A stretch of DNA of 64,000 bases from NCBI RefSeq assembly GCF_900102035.1, contig NZ_LT629689.1, positions 1,736,001-1,800,000 of the forward strand, in the 5' to 3' direction. Position numbers and translations under genes: made by a program. The notes below the pieces were generated by a model, which worked only from the letters and a program-made list of their open reading frames with translations, was not told the origin of the DNA and searched no databases. The DNA is from Pseudomonas extremaustralis. Its GTDB lineage: Bacteria > Pseudomonadota > Gammaproteobacteria > Pseudomonadales > Pseudomonadaceae. Below, piece by piece: positions 1 through 6,997 of this stretch. The first letter of the stretch is position 1, and every line of letters begins with the position of its first letter.

Positions 1-529
1 GCGGCAGATACAGGCTGATTCCTGCACCCGGTACCGCCTGCACGTGCTGGATATCCAGGCGACACAACTCATCGCTGCGAAACCCTCGCCAAAAGCCCAA
101 CAGGATCAGCGCCGTGTCGCGCTTGGCACGCAACAATCGAGGCTGATCATGGGCGTTGCCTGCCTCGGTGGCTTCCACCTCAAGCGCAGCCACCACCTGC
201 TCAAGGTGCTTGAGTTGCAGGGGTTCGGCCTGCTTCTCCCGAGCCGGATGCACCGCTCGAATGCCCTTGAGCACTTTGCGCACCACAGGCGCTTTGGTGG
301 GATCGGCAAAGCCCTGGCTGGTGTGCCACTGCGCCAGCGCCGAGAGACGCAGCTTCAAGGTGTTGACCGCCAACACCCCGGCATGGGCCACAAGGTAGCG
401 CGCCACGCTATCGCTCGTCGCCGGCAGGAACCCGCCCCAATTCACTTCGAAATGTTCGATGGCCGCACGGTAGCTGCGGCGCGTGTTGTCGCGGGTGGCG
501 GCGTTGAGATAACGATCAAGATCGCTCAT
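1..529 (-). CDS. Tyrosine-type site-specific integrase, N-terminal part (runs off the left edge)
   Basis: Reading the minus strand from the ATG at 527-529 gives an open frame of about 176 residues that is still open at base 1. It starts MSDLDRYLNAATRDNTRRSYRAAI, which fits the SAM-like core-binding domain of phage-type integrases (about residues 1-95). The catalytic domain begins after that and shows the first active-site arginine context, GFWRGFRSDELCRLD, near residue 155. The rest of the catalytic domain (HxxR box, tyrosine) lies outside the window, so intactness cannot be judged. The gene is divergent from a KfrA-like gene, and the 170 bp between them carry inverted and direct repeats, suggesting a small mobile or plasmid-derived module. 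The family call is secure; whether it excises an element or resolves dimers is unknown. Confidence 0.85.
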   Translation of the reverse strand, partial: MSDLDRYLNAATRDNTRRSYRAAIEHFEVNWGGFLPATSDSVARYLVAHAGVLAVNTLKLRLSALAQWHTSQGFADPTKAPVVRKVLKGIRAVHPAREKQAEPLQLKHLEQVVAALEVEATEAGNAHDQPRLLRAKRDTALILLGFWRGFRSDELCRLDIQHVQAVPGAGISLYLP

Positions 530-584
530 GAAAGGCCTATTCGTAGGACTACAGAGAGGTTGCGAGGTAAAATTCGATATGACA

Positions 585-607
585 CGGGATATTACGCCAA
601 TATCCCG
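585..607. promoter_or_regulatory. Perfect 9-bp inverted repeat between integrase and KfrA-like gene
   Basis: CGGGATATT and AATATCCCG form perfect 9-bp arms around the 5-base spacer ACGCC. The site lies 56 bp upstream of the integrase start and 93 bp upstream of the KfrA-like start. It may be an operator for the KfrA-like protein or a recombination core for the integrase. Both roles are inferred; only the symmetry is seen. Confidence 0.6.
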
Positions 608-647
608 CCTGTTAAATCATCAACTCAAAAGCTTTTTCACTCGTGAT

Positions 648-681
648 ATAATACGTATCTACATAATACGTACCACGGTAC
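648..681 (+). promoter_or_regulatory. Direct repeats and palindrome in front of the KfrA-like gene
   Basis: ATAATACGTA occurs at 648-657 and again at 663-672 with a period of 15 bp. Each copy contains the palindrome TACGTA. The second runs into GTACC-AC-GGTAC (670-681), a 5-bp inverted repeat. The array sits 18-52 bp upstream of the ATG at 700, over the expected core promoter. KfrA proteins are known to repress their own promoters through iterated sites, so autoregulation is a reasonable inference. Confidence 0.5.
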
Positions 682-699
682 TAAATCGACGGAGACACT

Positions 700-1707
700 A
701 TGGCTCGCGGCGGCATCAATAAAGCAGTAGTTCAAACGGCACGCCTGGCGATTCTTGCCCGTGGTGAAAACCCCAGCATCGACGCCGTACGCATCGAAAT
801 GGGCAATACCGGCTCGAAAACCACGATCCATCGTTATCTGAAGGAGCTGGACGAGAGCGAAGCCCGCCTCAGCATCACTGACGCGCCGATCGACGACGAA
901 TTGGGCGAACTGGTTGCACGACTGGCCCAGCGCCTGAAAGAAAAAGCCCAGGAACCGATTGACCTGGCGCTCGCGCAATTCGAGCAACACAAAGCTGCCC
1001 TGCTCGCCCAAGTGGAAGCGCTCGAGGAAGCACACAGCCAGCTCAAGCAGCAATTTGATATCCAGGCATCAGCCCTGGCGGAAGAAAGCGCAGCCCTGCA
1101 AACGGTCAGCACCAGCCTGCAGACCGAGCAAACCCGTAACGCCGGACTCAACCAGGCGTGCAGCGATTACGAGCTACGGATCATTGATAAGGACGAGCAG
1201 ATTCGCTCTCTGGAAGAGAAGCATCTGCACGCCCGAGAAGCGCTTGAACACTACCGCAACGCAATCAAGGAGCAGCGCGAGCAGGAACAGCGGCGACATG
1301 AGGGTCAGATACAGCAGTTGCAGGCGGAACTGCGCCAGGCACAGCAAAGCGCAATGGTGCGTCAGGATGAGATCACCCAACTGCATCGTGACAATGAGCG
1401 ACTGCTGATTGAGCAGCGAGTAACGGCGAAGGATCTTAGCGCGCTGCAGGGGCAGACCCGCAAGGACCAGGCTCAGTACGCCAAGCTGAGCGAACAGCTC
1501 AACCAGATCGACAGCGAACGCACCCTGCTCCAGGAGCGCTTGCGCGTTGCCATACTGGAAAGCCAATCACGCCACGCGGCGCTGATCGACTGCCAGCAAA
1601 CCAACAAGGCCCTGGAGCTGGATCTGATCAAGACCCAAACCAGCAAAGAGGCACTGCGCCTGGCTGCCGCTATTACAACGGCGCCAGAGGCAAACCCCGA
1701 AGCCTGA
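700..1707 (+). CDS. KfrA-like DNA-binding protein with long coiled coil
   Basis: The protein has 335 residues. Residues 1-110 match the KfrA N-terminal DNA-binding type: the segment VQTARLAILARGENPSIDAV followed by GSKTTIHRYLKELDE is the helix-turn-helix core. From about residue 110 to 315 the sequence is an uninterrupted Glu/Gln/Leu/Arg-rich coiled coil without prolines. KfrA is known from IncP and IncW plasmids as an autorepressor whose coiled coil multimerises and aids partition. A chromosomal copy beside a tyrosine integrase suggests descent from a mobile element, or a nucleoid-associated role. The spacer upstream holds candidate operators. The stop lies 1 bp from the end of gor, which converges on it, and no terminator is visible between them. 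The fold is clear; the cellular role is not. Confidence 0.75.
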   Translation: MARGGINKAVVQTARLAILARGENPSIDAVRIEMGNTGSKTTIHRYLKELDESEARLSITDAPIDDELGELVARLAQRLKEKAQEPIDLALAQFEQHKAALLAQVEALEEAHSQLKQQFDIQASALAEESAALQTVSTSLQTEQTRNAGLNQACSDYELRIIDKDEQIRSLEEKHLHAREALEHYRNAIKEQREQEQRRHEGQIQQLQAELRQAQQSAMVRQDEITQLHRDNERLLIEQRVTAKDLSALQGQTRKDQAQYAKLSEQLNQIDSERTLLQERLRVAILESQSRHAALIDCQQTNKALELDLIKTQTSKEALRLAAAITTAPEANPEA

Positions 1708-3066
1708 TCAGCCCGCCACTGGCGTGCGCATGGTGACGAACTCTTCCGCCGCCGTGGGATGCACGCCGATGGTTTCATCGAAATGTCGCTTGGTCGCGCC
1801 CGCCTTGAGCGCGATCGCAAGACCCTGCACGATCTCACCCGCATCCGGGCCGACCATATGGCAACCCAGCACCTTGTCGGTGTCGGCATCGACCACCAGC
1901 TTCATCAAGGTTTTTTCCTGGCAGTCGGTCAATGTCAGCTTCATTGGCCGGAAGCGACTTTCGAAAATCTGCACCGCATGCCCGTTCTTCCTGGCCTCTT
2001 CCTCGGTCAACCCGACCGTGCCGATATTGGGCAAGCTGAACACCGCTGTCGGGATCATGGCGTAATCCACCGGGCGATAGTGCTCAGGCTTGAACAGGCG
2101 CCGCGCTACCGCCATTCCTTCAGCCAACGCCACTGGCGTCAGTTGGACGCGCCCGATCACATCGCCGATCGCCAGGATCGAAGGTTCAGCCGTCTGATAC
2201 AACTCATCCACGGCGACAAAGCCGCGCCCATCCAGTTTCACACCGGTGTTTTCCAGGCCCAAATTGTCCAGCATCGGACGGCGACCCGTGGCATAGAACA
2301 CGCAGTCCGTTTCCAGGACACGGCCGTCTTTCAGCGTTGCCTTGAGGCTGCCGTCGGCCTGCTTGTCGATGCGCTCGATGTCCGCATTGAATTGCAGGTC
2401 CAGGCCGCGCTTGGTCAATTCTTCCTGCAAGTGTTTACGCACAGAACCATCGAAACCACGCAGAAACAGGTCGCCGCGATACAGCAAACTGGTTTGCGCG
2501 CCCAAACCATGGAAAATCCCGGCGAACTCGACCGCGATATAACCGCCGCCGACGACCAGCACACGCTTGGGCAGTTCTTTGAGGAAGAAGGCTTCGTTGG
2601 AGCCAATTGCATGCTCATACCCCGGAATCTCCGGAATCTGAGGCCAGCCACCGGTGGCGATCAAGATATGCTTGGCGGTGAATCGCTGACCGTTGATCTC
2701 CACTTGATGCGCATCGACCAACCGTGCGTGCCCCTCATGCAAGGTCACGCCGCTGTTGATCAGCAGATTGCGGTAGATGCCGTTGAGGCGATTGATCTCA
2801 CGGTCTTTGTTGGCGATCAGCGTCGCCCAATCAAAGTTCGCTTCACCCAGCGTCCAGCCGAAACCGCTGGCCTGTTCAAAATCTTCGGCAAAGTGCGCGC
2901 CGTACACCAACAGCTTTTTCGGTACGCAACCTACGTTAACGCAGGTACCACCCAGATAGCGGCTTTCCGCCACGGCCACCTTGGCGCCATAGCCTGCTGC
3001 AAAGCGCGCCGCGCGAACACCGCCGGAACCGGCGCCAATTACATACAAGTCAAAATCGTAGGCCAT
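1708..3066 (-). CDS. gor: Glutathione-disulfide reductase
   Basis: A cytoplasmic FAD flavoenzyme that reduces glutathione disulfide with NADPH. The 452 residues are normal for the family. FAD-binding GxGxxG is present near the N terminus ([15 protein letters not shown]), the redox-active disulfide is in [13 protein letters not shown], the NADPH-binding loop is [14 protein letters not shown], and the C-terminal active-site His-Glu pair is in [11 protein letters not shown] chose the ATG at 3064-3066 because GAGGAGAG precedes it at good spacing and the family starts there; an upstream in-frame start adding MPAEESE is less likely. It lies downstream of galU in the same direction but is separated by a strong terminator, so it is probably transcribed on its own. 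Confidence 0.95.
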   Translation of the reverse strand: MAYDFDLYVIGAGSGGVRAARFAAGYGAKVAVAESRYLGGTCVNVGCVPKKLLVYGAHFAEDFEQASGFGWTLGEANFDWATLIANKDREINRLNGIYRNLLINSGVTLHEGHARLVDAHQVEINGQRFTAKHILIATGGWPQIPEIPGYEHAIGSNEAFFLKELPKRVLVVGGGYIAVEFAGIFHGLGAQTSLLYRGDLFLRGFDGSVRKHLQEELTKRGLDLQFNADIERIDKQADGSLKATLKDGRVLETDCVFYATGRRPMLDNLGLENTGVKLDGRGFVAVDELYQTAEPSILAIGDVIGRVQLTPVALAEGMAVARRLFKPEHYRPVDYAMIPTAVFSLPNIGTVGLTEEEARKNGHAVQIFESRFRPMKLTLTDCQEKTLMKLVVDADTDKVLGCHMVGPDAGEIVQGLAIALKAGATKRHFDETIGVHPTAAEEFVTMRTPVAG

Positions 3067-3114
3067 TTCACTCTCCTCGGCAGGCAATCAGCATACCGAC
3101 TTAGTTGGGGCTGA

Positions 3115-3144
3115 AAAACGAAAAAGCCACCCGAAGGTGGCTTT
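3115..3144 (-). terminator. Rho-independent terminator of galU
   Basis: AAAGCCACC (3123-3131) pairs with GGTGGCTTT (3136-3144) around a CGAA loop. Read on the minus strand the hairpin is followed by an interrupted T run (complement of 3115-3125). It lies 28 bp past the galU stop and separates galU from gor. Confidence 0.85.
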
Positions 3145-3171
3145 CTCTCAAAACGGCCGGGCAACCGTGAA

Positions 3172-4011
3172 TCAGTAAGCCTTGCCGGTTTTGTAGAAGT
3201 GCTCGTAGCAGAAGTTGGTCGCTTCGATGTAGCCTTCGGCGCCACCGCAGTCAAAACGACGACCTTTAAACTTGTAGGCGATCACGCAACCGTCTTTGGC
3301 CTGTTTCAACAGGGCGTCGGTAATCTGGATCTCGCCGCCCTTGCCCGGCTCGGTTTCTTCAATCAGCTTGAAGATATCCGGGGTCAGGATGTAACGACCG
3401 ATGATCGCGAGGTTCGACGGGGCATCTTCAGGCGCTGGCTTCTCGACCATGTCGCGCACGCGGATCAGGCCATCACCGATGTCGTCGCCAGCGATAACAC
3501 CATACTTGTTGGTTTCTTGAGGATCGACCTCTTGAACCGCGACGATGGTGCAACGGTACTTCTGGTAAAGCTTGACCATCTGGGTGAGTACACCGTCGCC
3601 TTCCAGGTTCACACACAGGTCATCGGCCAATACCACGGCGAACGGTTCGTCACCGATCAGCGGACGACCGGTGAGGATGGCGTGGCCAAGGCCTTTCATC
3701 TGGGTCTGACGGGTATAGGAGAACGAGCACTCGTCAAGCAACTTGCGGATACCAACCAGGTATTTTTCCTTGTCGGTGCCCTTGATCTGGTTTTCCAGCT
3801 CATAGCTGATGTCGAAGTGGTCTTCCAGCGCGCGCTTACCACGGCCGGTCACAATGGAAATTTCGTTCAGACCGGCATCCAGTGCTTCTTCGACGCCGTA
3901 CTGAATCAGTGGCTTGTTCACCACCGGCAGCATCTCTTTGGGCATGGCCTTGGTCGCTGGCAAGAAGCGAGTGCCGTAACCGGCTGCTGGGAACAAGCAT
4001 TTCTTGATCAT
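3172..4011 (-). CDS. galU: UTP--glucose-1-phosphate uridylyltransferase
   Basis: GalU makes UDP-glucose from UTP and glucose 1-phosphate, the precursor for LPS core, exopolysaccharide and trehalose or glycogen metabolism. The 279-residue length is typical. The nucleotide-binding signature lies at residues 6-34 (AAGYGTRFLPATKAMPKEML), followed by VVNKPLIQYGVEEA; the residues VVLADDLC and GGEIQITDAL fit the metal and sugar-phosphate site. The ATG at 4009-4011 matches the family start MIKKCLFPAAG. It forms a single-gene transcript closed by the terminator at 3115-3144. The 310 bp upstream is gene-free and should hold its promoter. Nothing abnormal is seen. Confidence 0.96.
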   Translation of the reverse strand: MIKKCLFPAAGYGTRFLPATKAMPKEMLPVVNKPLIQYGVEEALDAGLNEISIVTGRGKRALEDHFDISYELENQIKGTDKEKYLVGIRKLLDECSFSYTRQTQMKGLGHAILTGRPLIGDEPFAVVLADDLCVNLEGDGVLTQMVKLYQKYRCTIVAVQEVDPQETNKYGVIAGDDIGDGLIRVRDMVEKPAPEDAPSNLAIIGRYILTPDIFKLIEETEPGKGGEIQITDALLKQAKDGCVIAYKFKGRRFDCGGAEGYIEATNFCYEHFYKTGKAY

Positions 4012-4321
4012 ATGGGTCCTTATTAAGGGCTGTGCGTGCGAAATTCGGCGCAGTCTAATCAGGCCGCAGTCACCTTACAATGGGGGCTGCTGGCGTTGCG
4101 ATGTCATCATAGAGAAAAAATGTCAGCGTAAGTTCCGCTTATCTGACAAAGAGCGTTTGCGCCAACATGGGAAACCAAGCGCACACCTCTCTGCCTTCAA
4201 GGCCTGCAGCCTTTTTAGCACGCTTTTCAACCCAGAACACTGACCTAGAATAACTTGCGCGGATTCGCCGCATTTGGCGCTATCATGACGCCCTTGAACC
4301 AGACCACGAGATTCTCAGTAG
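4012..4321. other. Gene-free divergent spacer upstream of galU
   Basis: About 310 bp between galU and the small gene at 4322. Open frames across it have no ribosome site or family resemblance. It must contain the divergent promoters of both genes, but I do not see a convincing operator or RNA. Confidence 0.5.
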
Positions 4322-4507
4322 ATGTCAGAACCAAAAGGCGTGAACGGCTACCTGATCACACAGCGGGCAGACGGATGGCACTTGATCAACTTTCACGGCG
4401 ATAGCGTCGCCGGGTCGTTCGCAACCGAGCGCGAAGCGATCGCGGTAGCCGAAGTGTTTGTGGACGAGGCCGGCCACGCATCGAGCAAAAGACCCAAGGG
4501 CAAATAA
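4322..4507 (+). CDS. Small conserved-type hypothetical protein (61 aa)
   Basis: The 61-residue product has the pattern GYLITQRADGWHLINFHGDS, then SFATEREAIAVAEVFVDEAG. This beta-strand plus helix layout, with a central Trp and an 'AxxxAxxF' helix, resembles small DUF2188-type proteins, although I cannot confirm family membership. The tail is basic (SSKRPKGK). A clear terminator 20 bp after the stop supports a real monocistronic gene. The ribosome site is weak (GAGATTCTCAGTAG before the ATG). Function unknown. Confidence 0.6.
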   Translation: MSEPKGVNGYLITQRADGWHLINFHGDSVAGSFATEREAIAVAEVFVDEAGHASSKRPKGK

Positions 4508-4527
4508 GCCACGCCGCCCTGCGCAAG

Positions 4528-4552
4528 AGCCCCGATGACCGGGGCTTTTTTG
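4528..4552 (+). terminator. Rho-independent terminator after the 61-aa gene
   Basis: AGCCCCG (4528-4534) pairs with CGGGGCT (4540-4546) and is followed by a run of six more T residues. It closes the short transcript of the gene at 4322. Confidence 0.9.
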
Positions 4553-4652
4553 TGTTTGCCTGTACCCCGTTGGCATAGCGCTATAATCTTTTGCAAACGC
4601 CCCCACGACAGTGTCAGCGCACCCTCTCCAACACCCTTGACGACGAAACCAC

Positions 4653-4934
4653 ATGAACAAGATTCTGCCATTGATTGCGGTACTGGCGCTGGCCGGCTGC
4701 ACCACGACCTCAGACGTTTACCTGAAAAACGGCGAACAGGGCCTGACCATCGATTGCTCGGGCGAGGCCAATTCATGGGCCAGTTGTTACGAGAAAGCGG
4801 ATGCGTCCTGTGCGGGCACCGGTTACCGAATCGTCGGCACCGAGGGCACGCCAGCGTTGAGCGAAGATGACAAGACCCTCGGCAAGGATGTGGGCAACTT
4901 CAAGGGCCGTAGCGTGGTAGTGGTCTGCAAATAG
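4653..4934 (+). CDS. Small predicted lipoprotein (93 aa)
   Basis: The N terminus MNKILPLIAVLALAGC is a short signal peptide ending in the lipobox LAGC, so the mature protein should begin with a lipidated cysteine at residue 16. The mature part is only about 78 residues, contains three further cysteines (DCSGEANSWASCYEKADASCAG) and ends in VVVVCK. This Cys-rich pattern, with a GYRIVG motif, is common in pseudomonad envelope lipoproteins of unknown role. I do not recognise a specific family. The gene stands alone between the terminator at 4528 and a convergent small gene. Cell location is well supported; function is not. Confidence 0.75.
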   Translation: MNKILPLIAVLALAGCTTTSDVYLKNGEQGLTIDCSGEANSWASCYEKADASCAGTGYRIVGTEGTPALSEDDKTLGKDVGNFKGRSVVVVCK

Positions 4935-4945
4935 TCGCGACAGCC

Positions 4946-5176
4946 CTAAAGGTGGATTTCGGCAAACTTGATACCGAGACCACGAATGGTCTCGATCAGG
5001 TCGTCCAAGCGCTGGAATGATTCCACCTCATCCTGATCGTCAACCAGGAAAAAACTACGCCCGCCGCTTTTCTTGAAAAAGACGATCCATTCACCAAGGT
5101 CGGCGGGGTTCTGGATGACATGAGTGGCCGTAATATGACCTTCGGCATGATGAGTTTTAACGTGTTCACGCTTCAT
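4946..5176 (-). CDS. Hypothetical protein (76 aa)
   Basis: The product is a soluble protein with the pattern GEWIVFFKKSGGRSFFLVDDQDEVESFQRLDDLIETIRGLGIKFAEI. This looks like a compact two-strand, one-helix fold: a hydrophobic strand, a DDQDE turn, and an amphipathic helix. There is no signal peptide. It lies 21 bp downstream of the lipoprotein gene at 5198-5548 on the same strand, so the two may be co-transcribed. I do not recognise the family; homologous small proteins of pseudomonads are annotated only as hypothetical. Confidence 0.65.
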   Translation of the reverse strand: MKREHVKTHHAEGHITATHVIQNPADLGEWIVFFKKSGGRSFFLVDDQDEVESFQRLDDLIETIRGLGIKFAEIHL

Positions 5177-5197
5177 ATCTGATATTCCGCAACGGCC

Positions 5198-5548
5198 TCA
5201 GCCGGAAATGCACTCTTCGCCAGCTTTTTTCACATCGCCCGGACGGATTGGCACATTGGACATGCTCTCGTAGAGCTTGATGCTGCTGCCGCTGGAGCGC
5301 TCTTCAATCTCGAAAATCGCTGACGGGCCCGCTGAAAACTTCTGCGGCACGATCACCTGTATACCATCCTTGTGAGGCTCGATCTGCGGCGGCCGGCGTG
5401 TAGCGGACAATTTACGCACAACGCACGCTGCATATTCCTGCGGCTTTTTCCCCGAAATGACAACCAATGTCGGCGGCGTCTGCTTGATATCTGCAACCGA
5501 AGCACACCCACCTATCGCCAAGGCCAGAACCAACACACTCCACTTCAT
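5198..5548 (-). CDS. Predicted lipoprotein (116 aa)
   Basis: The signal peptide MKWSVLVLALAIGGC ends in a lipobox (IGGC) with the acceptor cysteine at residue 15. The mature part is about 100 residues, with two more cysteines (AACVVRKL and GEECISG) that could form a disulfide, and a central basic segment (LSATRRPPQIEPHKDG). The ATG at 5546-5548 is preceded by a near-perfect GGAGGTTTTGT ribosome site. It may be transcribed together with the 76-aa gene 21 bp downstream. The lipoprotein call is secure; the function is unknown. Confidence 0.75.
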   Translation of the reverse strand: MKWSVLVLALAIGGCASVADIKQTPPTLVVISGKKPQEYAACVVRKLSATRRPPQIEPHKDGIQVIVPQKFSAGPSAIFEIEERSSGSSIKLYESMSNVPIRPGDVKKAGEECISG

Positions 5549-5760
5549 ACAAAACCTCCAATAAAGACCCTACGACAGCGGGGATGGTAAATTTCTCCCG
5601 CCGACGTAGGATTTATTCCTGATAACCCGGTAAATAACTGTTTTAAATTGTCGACGCCATCGAATACGGGCCGATAATAAACGCCCTGGGGCTGATAAAC
5701 TCCATCTTAACCTACGTATCGTTCTGATTTTTCAGAAAAAGCCCTTCTGGAGACACCCTC

Positions 5761-6063
5761 ATGAAATTCATCCACCAGCGCGAGCACCTCAACGAGGGAG
5801 ACATTGTCGTCATCGAATGCTCGCAGACTTGTAATATCCGTCTGATGAGCGATGCGAATTTTCGCAGCTTCAAAAATGGCGGGCGCCACACCTACCATGG
5901 CGGCGCATTCGACAAATTCCCCGCCAAAATCACTGCACCGAGCACTGGGTTCTGGAATATCACCCTGGATGTGGTGACACGTCGCGCGATCAGTGTCACT
6001 CGCAAGCCGGCGCTGTCCCACAAGATCCGCATCGTGCGTCGTACCAGCTCCAAGCTAAGCTGA
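5761..6063 (+). CDS. DUF1883 domain protein
   Basis: The 100-residue protein matches the DUF1883 family across its length, starting MKFIHQREHLNEGDIVVIECSQTCNIRLM and continuing with NFRSFKNGGRHTYHGGAF and the conserved FPAKITAPSTGFWNITLD core. Short DUF1883 proteins are predicted all-beta soluble proteins; the same domain is sometimes fused to TIR domains. Its molecular role is not established. GGAG sits 8 bp before the ATG. It is followed at 24 bp by a 54-aa GTG-start gene and then alkB, all on the plus strand with tight spacing, so a three-gene operon is likely. The last 25 residues are basic (RRAISVTRKPALSHKIRIVRR). Confidence 0.8.
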   Translation: MKFIHQREHLNEGDIVVIECSQTCNIRLMSDANFRSFKNGGRHTYHGGAFDKFPAKITAPSTGFWNITLDVVTRRAISVTRKPALSHKIRIVRRTSSKLS

Positions 6064-6087
6064 ACCGCTCCCCCAAAGGAACCAACC

Positions 6088-6252
6088 GTGACCACCACCA
6101 AATACGTGATCAAGTACAAACTCAATGGCGAACGCCGCTTCGAGTTCGCGCAACTGCAGACCAGCAGCGTGGAAGAAGCCAAACAAGCCTTGGCAAAAAT
6201 CCATGATGCCAGTGATGAAATCACTGACATCAATGTGAGTAAGGCGCTGTAA
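6088..6252 (+). CDS. Very small protein (54 aa) with GTG start, upstream of alkB
   Basis: The frame from GTG at 6088 encodes a 54-residue polypeptide beginning MTTTKYVIKYKLNGERRFEF and ending DEITDINVSKAL. AAAGGA at 6075-6080 lies 7 bp before the GTG. The stop is 4 bp from the alkB ATG, and the DUF1883 gene ends 24 bp upstream, so it fits an operon. The composition (paired beta strands followed by an EEAKQALAKI helix) looks like a real small soluble domain rather than noise. No family recognised. Confidence 0.65.
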   Translation: MTTTKYVIKYKLNGERRFEFAQLQTSSVEEAKQALAKIHDASDEITDINVSKAL

Positions 6253-6256
6253 GTCC

Positions 6257-6922
6257 ATGCCCGGCCCCACCGCCGACCTGTTCGCCGATGACGCCCTGCA
6301 ACAACCCGCAGGGCGCGAACGTATCGGTGATCAGTCCTGCGTACTCAGGGGGTATGCGCTGCCCTGGATCGATCGCCTCCTGCCGGAACTGCGCCGCGTA
6401 CTGGCTCAATCGCCCTTTCGACAAATGGTCACGCCCGGCGGCTTTACCATGTCGGCAGCGTTGAGCAGTTGTGGCGACCTGGGTTGGACCACCGACGCCA
6501 CGGGCTACCGCTACAGCCCCGTGGATCCGCGCAGCCAGCAGCCCTGGCCGAGCATGCCGGAGGCCATGCGCCAATTAGCCGTTAAAGCGGCGGCAGACGC
6601 TGGTTTCACTCAATATTCCCCTGACGCCTGCCTGATCAACCGTTACATACCGGGCGCCAAAATGTCTCTGCACCAGGACAAGAACGAGCGCCGCTACAGC
6701 GAGCCCGTGGTCTCGGTGTCCCTTGGGCTGCCGGCGATTTTCCTGTTTGGCGGCCATGAGCGCAGCGACAAGCCTCAGAAGGTTTCGCTGTTCCATGGCG
6801 ACGTGGTGGTCTGGGGCGGGGTCGACCGCCTGCGCTTTCATGGGGTGATGCCTATCAAGGACGGCATGCATCCGATCATGGGCCCGCAGCGCATCAACCT
6901 CACTTTTCGCACCGCAGGCTGA
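6257..6922 (+). CDS. alkB: AlkB, alpha-ketoglutarate/Fe(II)-dependent DNA dealkylase
   Basis: AlkB oxidatively removes methyl groups from 1-methyladenine and 3-methylcytosine in DNA and RNA, releasing formaldehyde. The 221-residue protein has the family layout: substrate-lid residues FTMSAALSSCGDLGW near 65-80, Tyr-rich GYRYSPVDP, the iron ligands HxD in MSLHQDKNER, the distal His in RLRFHGVMPI, and the 2-oxoglutarate-binding arginines in PQRINLTFR at the C terminus. It is last in a tight cluster with the DUF1883 and 54-aa genes, and ada follows 75 bp later. In E. coli alkB is Ada-regulated and co-transcribed with ada; here the order is reversed and the Ada sensor is altered, so regulation may differ. 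Confidence 0.93.
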   Translation: MPGPTADLFADDALQQPAGRERIGDQSCVLRGYALPWIDRLLPELRRVLAQSPFRQMVTPGGFTMSAALSSCGDLGWTTDATGYRYSPVDPRSQQPWPSMPEAMRQLAVKAAADAGFTQYSPDACLINRYIPGAKMSLHQDKNERRYSEPVVSVSLGLPAIFLFGGHERSDKPQKVSLFHGDVVVWGGVDRLRFHGVMPIKDGMHPIMGPQRINLTFRTAG

Positions 6923-6997
6923 TTTGACCGCAAGCTTCGGAGTGCCAGCCCACCGCGCCAAGGCTAATCTGTCCAGGCCCCATCAAGAGTGCCAAGC

